This document shows positions 34,860-45,180 of a DNA stretch of 64,000 nucleotides, piece after piece. Below the pieces are notes generated by a model, which was not told the DNA's origin, searched no databases, and saw nothing but the letters and a program-made list of their open reading frames with translations. Position 1 is the stretch's first letter; each line of letters begins with the position of its first letter. The stretch is from Gnetum montanum (taxonomy: Eukaryota; Streptophyta; Gnetopsida; Gnetales; Gnetaceae), in NCBI GenBank assembly GCA_015680685.1, contig MNCI01009312.1, positions 87,673 through 151,672 on the forward strand, read 5' to 3'. Position numbers and translations under genes: made by a program.

Positions 34860-37655
34860 TCATGTAGTTCTTAGTGGCGGTGGCTCCTCCATTGGTGCTT
34901 TTCCTTTGTCTTGTGCTCCAAGTTTTGAGGCTTGATGATGCTAAAGTATGGCCTGGAGCTTCTCCTCTTCGGTCCAAAGGTCTTGCGCTGTCCATGCTAA
35001 TGTTCCAATGTTTGATGAAGTCGGCACTTCCCATGGACAAGGTAGTTGCAAAAACATTTGATTGGCCTTAACATACCAAGCCGCGAACACCGACCGTTCC
35101 TCCTCATAGGCTCTGGATTTATCCTTGTACTCCTAAAAATTTGCTAGCCATCGAGCCAAGTCCATTGCGACACCTTTCTATCCTTGGTAGCTGACTTTCA
35201 CCACCTCAAGTTTAGAATTTGCAACTTCCATTTTTTCCAATAGCTTCTTGCATTCTACAAATTCTGCTTCATATTTGATGTGGGTGATTGCTACCTGCTA
35301 CTCGAGCTCTTTCCTCGGGTGCCCTACTGTTAACATGGCCAAGTTGGCATATCTCAGATTTGCCAACTCCATGTATTTTGTCAAATCTTGAATCTACAGG
35401 TCCTAGCTCTTAACTTCCACTTGGTGGGCGAAGGCATATGTGTCCAATTTGGCCCACCAGTCAATGTGTTGAGCACTGATAGCATTGATGTGGGCCTTGG
35501 CCATATGGATCTCCTTCTCAAGGATCTATTTGTACATCCCCACCTGATCTCGGAAGCGCTCCTTGAGCTTTTCATGTCGTTTAGCCTCATTTTGCCACGC
35601 ACTTATCTCAATAGCTGACTTTGACGAATGGCGCGTACCTCCTCCATCGAGAGGGTTCGATTCTCTCTGGCTAAACGGCTTATGTCTTAGTTGACCTGGA
35701 TAAATTGTTCTCACAGTTGATGGAAGTGTTCCTCGAGAATGTTCTTTTGCTTTTCCACAGTGGTCAACTGAAGGTTGTCAGTCACAAGTTGTTTAGTTTC
35801 TTCCTGTAGGGCTTTGAGTGCCTTAAGATGTGCATGAGTTTTTTCCTATGCTGCAGAGGCATCCCAAACAGCCTTCTCTTTTTCATCAGCCACCCTTTTA
35901 TTCTCCACTATTAGCTTGGTTAGTTGCTCAATTCTAAAATTATCTAGCTGATCTGCGGGAACAAATTGCAGAGGATCCCATTGTGCTGCTTGTAAGGCCA
36001 CAAGTTGCTCTTGTAGTTTTTGCACCTCTGCTTCAACATGCTTGGCCCTCACTTCTGTTAAGACTAGCTTCCCCTTTGTGGAAATGAGGTCTGACTAAAT
36101 TGCCGTAACATCCTAAGGGATGTCAAACAGGGACGTCATTACTTGCTCTATTTGGAGCAATCGATCAAGTACATCCTCATGTTCCGCAGGAGTCATTGAG
36201 GTTTTGGCCAAAGTTTGAGCATCCTATGCTCCTGTGCTCCTGTGAAGTCTATTGGTGGCACAACAGGTATGTTGAAGGATCCTTTGATGTGATCAGCAAC
36301 CACTTCTATAGCTCCCGTGGTATTCTGGTGTTGCATAACCACCATAGTGGCCCCTTCACCAGTCTCTAATTGTACCTGGAAAGATGCCGCGTTTCTTGAG
36401 ATCTGTTGTGACCATCTACTTTCCCCTCCTCTTGTGTGAATAGACATTTTGCCCCTTGTGCGATCCAAAGAAACAGTGGGCTGAATGGCATCATCGATGA
36501 TGTGGAAGAGATTTGCATCATCATGACTTCCCCAATTGACCATCTTAGCGATGGCCCTGAGATGGCTCATCGACAATCGATAGTCTTGTGGCGGTGGTGG
36601 CTGATCATGGCCTGTGCTAGGCCTTGCTTCCTATTGTTGGCTGGGACCCGTGCCTGGAGGTTAGCTAGGTCCTGCAAGTTGAGCTACAGTTGGTCTAGCC
36701 ATCTGTTCTTCTTCTTGTTCTGGTCCTAGCTCTTCACCAATGCTTTTCCTAGGAGCTGGCGCCTTTAGCAATTCAACATATGAAGCAGTTTGGGCTTTTC
36801 AAAGGACATCATTGGTATACCCCCAAATACCAGCACGTCGGCAAAACTTTTTGATAAGATAATGGAAAGGCAGCGCCATCTTCCCTGTGTTTCGTTCCTC
36901 AAACTACCTCAGGATCTCAATTAAATACAGATGGGGCAAGTTAGCGTTAACCTTTCCCATCAACACTACATATCCTCTAGCCGCATACATTGATATTCTT
37001 TTCAAGCCCTTCATGGGAAAGAGGTGATATGTTCCAATTTTAAGTAAATTCTCTCTTCCTTTGTCAACTCACCAAATGTTTTATCTCTGCCATAAGCCCT
37101 TTCCAACCAATGTTGTTGTACATCGGGGATTGAACGAGTGGATAACTGAGCAACTTTAGGCCCTGTATTTAGAAGGTTTAACACTTCTGAAATGGCCTAC
37201 ATGGAGAAATCAATTGTCACACCACAAATATTGACAGTGGTGCCTTGGTCCCTATTGTGCCAAAATTGGTACATCTCTCCTAGGTACCAGGCACCGCTTT
37301 CAGAGAGAGTAGGCCATAATGGGGATCCTTTGAGGTGATCCCTAACGACCTTACGAATGAACTCTACAAAAGATTTGAAGTTCAATTCTACAATCACTGC
37401 AGTGAATGTGGACTTTTCATGGATGGCCTGAACACAATCTTGGGGCAACGTGAGATGTTGTCCCTATTTAGGCACTGCAGCAACTCCTCCTTCTACCTGC
37501 TTGGACCGTATAGTAGGAGGATCTTCTTGATGAATGTTGAATGATTGTTCCTCCTATTTTGCATGTTGTTCGGTAGGATCTTGTCTTCCACCTCTCCGAG
37601 ATCGTTTGCTTCCACCTTGAGTAGGACCTTCCTGTTGTCCACATTTCGGGGCCAT
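34860..37655 (-). pseudogene. Element F ORF2: plant-transposon-protein-like plus coiled coil
   Basis: From ATG at 37655 a decayed ORF of roughly 930 codons runs to a stop at 34862-34860. After a basic, Gln-rich start, the first half (about 37450-36780) reads QFWHNRD..GVTIDFSM, then a helical part with ARGYVVLMGKVNANLPHLYLIE and ends FHYLIKKFCRRAGI. That ending resembles the putative plant transposon protein domain (Pfam Transposase_32), which often accompanies plant retrotransposons. A Pro/Gln linker follows, then from about 36060 long heptad-rich segments (VEAEVQKLQEQLVALQ and others) and a short tail with KGKAPMEEPPP. About 12 stops and a few frameshifts are present. The domain call is from memory of the motif order and needs an HMM search. 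Confidence 0.55.
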
Positions 37656-39560
37656 CTACAATCACACGGGGTCAAGCATTAGTAAGGTTGTTTTTGAAAT
37701 TAAGTTATACCTTACTACTTACCTTAATTAATGATCTTATTTCATCTTCATGTGAGCTTGCCCAAAAGATTGTAATAATGAGTCTGTTTTGCTTAGATGG
37801 TTTTTCAATTTTTAATTTTCCAGTATGCCTAGGGGTTAAATGATTTTTGGGCACAATTATTCTAAGTGTTATAGCTAATTACCCTAGATAATGTCCTTTG
37901 GGCGATGATAAATTCCAAAAAATTTAGGCACTTTTCGGCAGGTGTCCCCCCCCCCCCATAACTAAGCTGAACACTTCGAGTTCAAGTAGGTTCAAACAAA
38001 ATTAAAATTGGAGTACCAACGAGTGAGATATAGTGAGAAAAGCAAGGGTCGCTCAATTGCAAGTCGTAGAGAAAAATTTGAAAAACTCCCCTGCATGAAT
38101 GATGAGAAATGAGGCTAAGTATTGCGGGGTAGGTTTGGAGGGACGCGATATCGCGTACGATACATCGCGACATAGGGCACCACAACAAATATCAAATTTT
38201 TAAAGATTTATCTTGGAATCAATGTTGTAACTTAGGACATTGGGCTATTATTAAGGGGTTCTCAGGTAATTAGATGGTTTTAAAGGCACAAATAATGATG
38301 AGTGAGTGTAACTGATCAATAAAACCTTGGGTGTTAAGAAAAAGGTTATGTGATGGTTCATGGGAACGTTGAAATTCAGAGGGGTAATAGTAAGGGGAAG
38401 AATGTTATGAAAAATAAGTTGAGGGTGAGAAATGGTGTGTGTGAGCTATATCATAAGTGAAGATTACAAAATATTACATAAGTGGGTCCTCCCTAGAGCA
38501 GGTTTCAACCTATAATGCCCTTGTGTAACCACACTTAAAGTGTCCGTAGGCACTAGAAGGGTTAGATGTAATCCGCACTAATTCCACAAAACACACACAT
38601 GTAAATATCACTAGAATGAGGTAATAATTCTATGCTATACGAGACATGAGCTACAATTACATGAACAATGAGATGAGATGAGCTATAGAAAGGGATGGTG
38701 GAGATTGGGACATGAGGTAACTAACCCAAGCCATAGTGAATCCTGCATGTAAAGCATGATTAAGGTGTCATTAACCCATCGTTCCAAGATCAGGACCAAG
38801 TCCATTCCTCTAATTAGTAACATCACATTCTTTCATCCCATGATGAGCGACTATGACAGTACCAAAACAACAAGGCATACGATCAATTGGCATTTAGTTC
38901 AAGGGAGGAGTGATTTTTGTTTTATGGCATCTTCCTTTTTTCTTTCTTCTTTTCTTTTTCTTTCTTTCTCTTTTTTTTTTGAATATTGAATCTAGAGAAG
39001 CCGCCAAACTTCAGGCATGGATGCATGTCTTTCTAGTGGGACCCCCTAGAATAGCATTGGATTTTTGAGTGCCCTTTTGATTACTCTTACTCCCATTTTC
39101 GTTAGATCTACAAGGATCTTAGTACAACCATGTTGCATGATAACTCTCACAGACATCACCAAAGAGAATCCTCAAGTCCCCTTGATGTCACACCCTAATC
39201 ATTCCCTCTTGGTCCATCCTTCTTCATTCTGGATACAATGAACACAAAATTAATTTTTAGTTTTAAGAATGTCAAGAATATCACTGTACCCTCGAATAGA
39301 ACCTCTTATTTGTAGAATAGATAAGTGGGTGTAATGGTCTCACTGTCCAAATAATTGCTCACTCGAAACTTAATAACATAGAACACACCTCAACCAACAA
39401 TCCACATGAGTGTTTTATTAGTAGACGAGATTACTTACAAAAGTGTAAAAAGACAAAAATACTAAAAGATAAAAAGATAAAACAAGAAATTGAAAAATAA
39501 AAAACTGAAAAGAAAAAATTAAAAAATTAAAGAAAATGAAAAATATTTATTAACCCTGCT
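37656..39560 (-). other. Element F untranslated region between gag and ORF2
   Basis: On the minus strand it begins with an A/T-rich tract, then blocks homologous to the 3' regions of A-D: GTGTGACATCAAGGGGAC (39192 area) and AGGGAGGACCCACTTATG (38478-38495). The family-wide 3' region therefore precedes ORF2 here instead of leading to the purine tract. A run of nine C lies near 37950 on the plus strand and a GATATCGC palindrome near 38145-38170. No ORF is supportable. Confidence 0.65.
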
Positions 39561-39562
39561 TA

Positions 39563-41618
39563 TTATTTAGAATGGGGGATATCCCCCATAACTAAACAGT
39601 TGAGCATGGCAAGGATTAATAAATGAAGGGTGAGGATCCTTGCATGTTGGAAATATTGGAACTGGTCCATACTTACCCCATCGGGGTTCACACACTTGAT
39701 TATAGTGAACATAGTGGGGAAATTTATATGATGTAGTTCTCGAATAATGAGTTGACCCACTATGATATTTGGGAACGTTAGATGGTATACAAGGATTGGG
39801 ATGTTGCCTTCCATGGTTGTGTTCATTAGGCCGTATGGTTGTTGGAGCATTAGTTGGTGGCCCTGATGAAGTAACATGAGGCGCTGGGTTCGAAGATAAG
39901 GGTGCACCACCGTATGGGACTTGTGCTGAGTTGGAGGATGTAATGGCCTCAGAATTGTGTTGTCCCTTCTTACGGTCATGTTTAAAGAAAGGATGCTTTT
40001 GATGTTGAGGAGGATTTTCACTACTGTTGGTAGTAGTAGCACAAGTGTCGTTCGTGGGTTGTTGCGGTGGTGCAGACATATTAGGAACAGTTGGTGGCGA
40101 TGTGGAAGGAGGGAAAGTATGAGAATGTTGAAAATTAGGAGGAGTGTATGGTACACAAGGCGGTGGTTTTATTGGAGGCATGGGTTGATAGTATGGGGGA
40201 GATTGGTAATGTGGTGAGATAAAGTGCGTTGGCCCAGTTGGAGAAACAAGATGTTGAACAAGATAAGCATTTGGATTCAAATGATACGAAGGGTGCCTCC
40301 AGTTTAGTGGTGGTCTCCCCCACGACTGGGATTGTTTCCACTATGATCGAACACAGTATCTCTGTACAAACTATGGATGTAGCGTGTTTCCCCAATGCTC
40401 ATATAAATGTAACAAGATTGGGCATTGGCCCTTGGGGTGATCGTACAAGAAAATGTTGCATTCATACATATGATTAGCAATTGAGTACTTATTCCCTTCA
40501 TTCTTTTTTTTCTGAATGTCTAATGTTTTGTCCTACTTCTTGGGTTGTCAAAACTCTATCTCCAATAATGTTGACAAATTCTCCACACTTTTGATACGTC
40601 CAATTCAACATCTTATTGATCTTTGCCTCGACTTCTTCTAGTGTTTGTTATGTTGGCAAAGATGATGTTTCCACCTTGATATTGGTTTATTTTCCCTTTC
40701 TAGGATCATGGAACTTTGTTAAGTTGAGATTTTGGTCCCGTTGATGTTTTTCAACACTCTCCCATCTAGTCATTTCTCCTTCTTCTTTTGCTACCTGCTT
40801 AACAAGCTCTTGGACTTGATGGGTTCGTAGTTCGTATAGTTGACCTTGGGCATACATTCCTAAGGTCTCTCTTGTTTCATTACATAGCCCATCAATGATA
40901 TGCTACATTAGCCTTTCCTCGAAAAACCCATGGCCTGGACAGTTGTTTAACAGTGCATAATATCTTTCTAAGGCCATGTCCAAGGTTTCATGTTGTGCTT
41001 GTTTTCATCCTTGTATTTGTTTCCTCAAGGTTGACACTCTTGCGTAGGTTTGATATTTTTCGTTAAACAGTTCTACCATTGTTGGCCAATGTCGTATTGA
41101 ATTTGGTTTTAACGATCTATACCATACTTTTGCTTGGCCAATGAGTGTCATAGGGAAGAGCTTAAGTTTTTTCCAACCGTTGTCAATGTTGTTCCATGTG
41201 CAGGCATCGTAGAAGGCTTATAAATGTTGATATAGATCTAAGTCATAGCCTCCTGAAAATGTAGGAAACTTGTTTAAATCGAGCTTGGGTAGAAGGCTCT
41301 CTTTACAATGCCTACATGAGATTCAAATAGCCTCTTGTATTTGCGTTAAGCTTGTAGTGGCCAATAGGGGTTCATCGTCATCGGGTAAGTTATGCTTTCG
41401 TGTGTTGGGATGACGTTGCTTTTGTTCATATTTATAAGAAACCCCCACTTCAGGTTGTATACTCCAATCTTTATCGTCATATAATTCATTGGTTCTCCAA
41501 TGAACTTTCTCACTAAGTGTGGCATTATCGTAATCTTGTAGGAAAGGCATGGTTGTGAAAATGTGTGTGAATTTATATATGACTGTTTATAATTATTTCT
41601 TTCTAAAAGATATATCAT
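39563..41618 (-). pseudogene. gag: gag of element F (decayed, relatively well preserved)
   Basis: Starts near 41550 (MPFLQDYDNATLSEKVHW) without the long basic linker of B, D and E, so its N-terminal region is much shorter. The capsid-like domain (about 41290-40900) has FSGGYDLDLYQHL, NGWKKLKLFP, KVWYRSLKP and RQIQG-like motifs. A coiled segment follows (YELRTHQVQELVKQVAKEEGE). The knuckle-like block near 40460-40420 reads CNIF..DHPKGQC. A 237-codon Pro/His/Ser-rich stretch (40280-39567) ends FSYGGYPPF, comparable with the integrase terminal peptide of the other elements. This suggests all of pol was deleted between the Pro-rich region and the tail. Confidence 0.8.
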
Positions 41619-41672
41619 TAATTTCTATACAGCAACCTTGTATGATATAACTAATCTAGATAACTAGCACCG

Positions 41673-41691
41673 TCCCCGGCAACGGCGCCAA
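41673..41691 (-). other. Primer-binding site (tRNA-Asp) of element F
   Basis: TCCCCGGCAACGGCGCCA on the plus strand is identical to the 3' end of plant tRNA-Asp, i.e. a perfect 18-base PBS on the minus strand, one base inside the right LTR. It is the best-preserved PBS in the window. Confidence 0.93.
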
Positions 41692-42503
41692 TGATGAGTG
41701 GCGAGGTACCCCTACACTCAACCATACGAATACGAGCATTACACGCGCGATCCAGTCGAACTCCGCAGATGGACTAGTTGTGGCATCTAGATAGTTAGCC
41801 TTAGGTCACAGTTCATTGTCTTCCCACCTAGACTAGTATTTGCTTTGTCACGTATGGTTTAGTCCAAAGTGAGGTGTATGATGGGTTTCTAATCTAATGC
41901 TACTCCTGAAGGCAATGGAAAGTAATATTAACTAAGCTAGGAGGAAAGGGTAAGAGAATCTAAACTAGCCTAAGTGCGATGAGCATCCGTTCCTTGATTA
42001 TCCGTACACATCTTGGACTTCGTGCATGACTACTACTAGAATTACCAAGCACAAATCCTAGGTATGCTACTGGGTTACCAAGTAGTCACACTTAAATGCT
42101 TGTAATCAAGTCGTACTCATTCCGCGTTTTAACATGAGATAAGGGTGAGAGGATATTAACTAGGAAATCAGTAAATAACAATTAAATAAATAATTAATCT
42201 AAGTAAATGCTACAATGATGAAGTAATCTTGATCTTTATTGCCTGTCATGTGCATGTCCAAGTACGTCACACTCGAATAAAGGATGCCGTATAATTACAA
42301 TCACCACACTGCAGGCATACACTAGGAAATATTTAACTCTGGAATGATAAAACTGCAAGAGTCTAGCTAAGGGTTTACATCTAAGCACCTAAGACTAGAA
42401 AAGCCACCTCTTATTTATAGAACTGGCGACGGGCTGCAATATCGCATATGCGATATCACGACTTGGCTGCGATATCACGGTTGCCCCAAATGATGACTCA
42501 TCA
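41692..42503 (-). repeat. 5' LTR of element F
   Basis: Plus-strand ends TGATGAGTGG and GACTCATCA. Minus-strand TATA box at 42419-42412 with palindromes at 42480-42433. Nearly collinear with 33880-34693, with scattered transitions. Confidence 0.92.
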
Positions 42504-44073
42504 CTAGTAGAATTGAACCTATGTCCTAGGGTTACTAGGTTAAGACTCGTACCACCAATCTAACACGTCATTATCTAGCCATAAGAAAAATATGATCAGA
42601 CAACAACATTCTAGATGGTAAGGCTTGGCAATGCTTTCTGACTTACATTCATGATACAAGATGAATAAATAATCTTAGAGATATCCATTACTGTAAAGGC
42701 CTTCCTTTGAAATAAACTCTAATAACTTGCTAACTTGGAAAATTTAAGTATTATGCCATGTATAATCCAAGGTCTCAACAACAAAGGATGTTATGAAGAT
42801 TTGACTTGTCTACCAATAATTCGAATTAAGTGGAATATATGTTGGCTAGTTCGGTAGAATTATCTTCTTCAAATCTAGCTCTTCATCTAAAAGATGTTTT
42901 ACACATTCAAATTTCAAGAACTAATTACATAATCATCCATGTTGTGATTCTTACAATAGGATAGCTTATATGGTTTGAAAAAGAAACCATTATAGGAACC
43001 CTTTGTTTATATATGCCTTTCTATTTCAACCTTTTAAAATTAAGTTAGAATTGTATAACAACTCGTATTTTCGGGATGCCTAGGTAAGCATTATTACCTA
43101 TGCTTATATCTTATAGAGACTCCAAATGCTTGTGTTATGATTTTTAGTTACACTTGTTAGTTTGTTGGATTTTAGCATGATGTCTTTATGCTCATGTATA
43201 TTTACTTGTATGCCTTATGACATTATATTTTCAATTGGTATGCAGTAACATAGTGGATGAGTTTGGCTTTTTCTTCTTTTTTTCCTTCATGGAGGCTATG
43301 GTTTGGGCATGTAAGGCATGTAATGGCATGATTATTTTTTGTGAGCATGATATTTTTATAAATTAGATTAATTGTTGGAATGTGATAATTTTATCTAAAG
43401 TATTATGATATGACTTTATTGGCTTTTTAGAAGTCTACGTGAGTTATGAGAGGTTAGTGGTAGTTTTTCTTTATTAGATATTTTAAATTTTTAGGGGATG
43501 TTGGAACCCAAAATAACTAAAATATAGGTACACCCCAAGATTTATAGAAGTTTATAACTTAGTGCTACCTAATAGAATTGAACTTCTGACCTGGGGTTAC
43601 TAGGCTAGCACTTCATTATTTGTGAGTAGATATTTTAATTTTTTGGAAATAAGAGTAGAGTTATTATGTCTATGATTTTGGTACTTATCTATTAAAAATT
43701 CTACACTCCATTCTTTTAGGCGCTTTAGCATCTATTTTCTTTGACATAGAAGTGTTGTTGAATTGGATACTTATCATAGTGTTGAGGAGCTTTGCTAGTT
43801 CATAGATACACGGTTCAAGTATGAGTGTGGTTTTGTTCATGTATTGCTTCATGGATTTATGCATCTTAATTTGGATGAGTTATCTTAGCATTTTCTCATG
43901 ACTATTTTAGTTGTTAGGTTTGTGCATTATCTGTGTAGTTGGATTTTGTTAGGATTTTTCAAATTTTCATGTAATTAAGGTTAAGCTAAATCTTGCTTTG
44001 AATGACTAGATTTCTATGCATTTTTATATTTTATTTTCATGCTTTGTTATGTTGAAATTTACCATTTTAATAA
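42504..44073. other. Inter-element DNA with LTR-like repeat remnants
   Basis: 42504-42590 continues the repeat interrupted by F (AGAATTGAACCTATGTCCTAGGGTTACTAGG). A second copy lies at 43499-43625, starting TGTTGGAACCC. No gene is recognised; the remainder is AT-rich. Confidence 0.6.
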
Positions 44074-44089
44074 TGATGAGACGCGATTT

Positions 44090-44180
44090 GCATGAGCGGT
44101 GATATCGCGTACGCGATATCGCGTCGTCCCCTGTGATGTCGCGTACACGATATCGCGGTCCGTCGCCAAATCTATAAATA
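44090..44180 (+). promoter_or_regulatory. GATATC palindrome array and TATA box, 5' LTR of D
   Basis: TGATATCGCG, GCGATATCGCG, TGATGTCGCG and ACGATATCGCG lie in tandem within 70 bp just upstream of TATAAATA. This is the clearest version of the array: the GCGATATCGC core is perfect once and its CpGs are largely kept. In the 3' LTR the matching sites have lost CpGs to TG or CA. Confidence 0.75.
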
Positions 44181-44440
44181 AGAGGCGGCACTCCCCTTAT
44201 TCCTCATCCTAGGCTAGAAGTAGGGAAACTCTGGTAGATTAATCACTCCAGAGATAGAATATTTTCCATGTGCCCGCAGTAGGAGTCCCCAAGTGAACGA
44301 ATCTTTATTCGAGCAGCATTGTACGTGAACGCAAGTTGTGTACGGAAATAAAGATGAGCTTTGTGGATAAACCTTGCAGTGCATGGAATAGGATTTATTA
44401 CATGTTATTTCCTACCTATTATTTATTACCTGAAGTAGCA

Positions 44441-44622
44441 CGGCATGAGTATGACTTGATTACGAGCATTTACGAATGTGTACGGCTAATCAAGGAATTG
44501 GCTGCTCATCACAATTAGTCTCTCTCACCCTCAACTCTTAGAACACGGGATGAGTACGACTTGATTATGAGCATCTACGAATGTGTACAGCTAGTCAAGG
44601 AATCGGCTGCTCATCACGCTTA
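44441..44622 (+). repeat. Tandem duplication inside the D LTR
   Basis: ATGAGTATGACTTGATTACG.. at 44445 recurs at 44550 as ATGAGTACGACTTGATTATG, period 105 bp; the same pair is in the 3' LTR (about 53610 and 53715). F carries only a single copy, so this marks the D lineage and predates this insertion. Confidence 0.85.
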
Positions 44623-45038
44623 GGCTAGTTAGGTGCCTTAGTACGACCACTTCAAGCACATGCATTACGTGTGGTGATCCTAGTAACGATTAGCATTTGG
44701 TAGCCATAGTTGCATAGTTCAGGGTGTGTACGGTAAGTGGGAATGGATGCTGACGCTAGTTAATTTAGACTTAGTCATTAGTTAGAGTTAGTTAGTTTCT
44801 CAACCCTTCTCTCGTAGCATAGAAGACATAGAAACATAAAAGACCATAAAAATCATATACCTCAGACTTGCTTAACCATACACCATGACACATACAAGTA
44901 AGTCTGGGAAGACAATGAATGATTAACCCCAAGTGTTCCATGGGGCGTATAGGCATTTAGTTTGCGGAGTTCAACTGGATTGTGCATGCTACGCTCATTT
45001 CGTATGGTTGAGTGTAGGAGTACCTCGCCACTCATCAT

Positions 45039-45057
45039 TGGCGCCGTTGCCAGGGAC
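45039..45057 (+). other. Primer-binding site (tRNA-Asp) of element D
   Basis: TGGCGCCGTTGCCAGGGAC follows the LTR by one base; one mismatch to the tRNA-Asp complement. Confidence 0.93.
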
Positions 45058-45180
45058 TAAGTGTTTGTGCACCATATAGAACATAAGGATATCATTCACA
45101 TCGTTGTGAGCCTTAACGAACCTTCGGGTTAATCAAAAGAGAAAATTTATATAATGGTGAAATAGCACACCAATAAAAAT

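Larger units (their letters stand above)
33880..42503 (-). mobile_element. Element F: gag-only retrotransposon with a non-pol ORF
   Basis: 8624 bp on the minus strand with LTRs of 812 (5') and 814 bp (3') and a perfect TSD CTAGT (33875-33879 and 42504-42508). Order on the minus strand: 5' LTR (42503-41692), tRNA-Asp PBS, gag (41550 to about 39567), 1.9 kb untranslated region, second ORF (37655-34860), purine tract, 3' LTR. No protease, RT, RNase H or integrase core was found on either strand. It inserted into a TRIM/LTR-like repeat. Confidence 0.9.
44074..45037 (+). repeat. 5' LTR of element D
   Basis: Starts TGATGAGACG, ends CCACTCATCA. Palindromes at 44090-44160, TATAAATA at 44173-44180, AAATAAAG near 44346. 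It contains an internal 105-bp-period duplication (44441-44518 and 44546-44622) that is also in the 3' LTR. Confidence 0.93.

Noticed and set aside
37940-37960. C-run as a regulatory G-quadruplex
   Set aside because: A single run of nine C without further G/C runs nearby cannot form a standard quadruplex; it may be a simple slippage tract.
39957-40217. Plus-strand Arg/Met/Trp-rich ORF
   Set aside because: Complement of the Pro/His-rich part of the element F gag; a shadow.
41673-41691. tRNA-Asp-like sequence
   Set aside because: Only the last 18 bases of tRNA-Asp are present and they adjoin an LTR, so this is a primer-binding site and not a tRNA gene.
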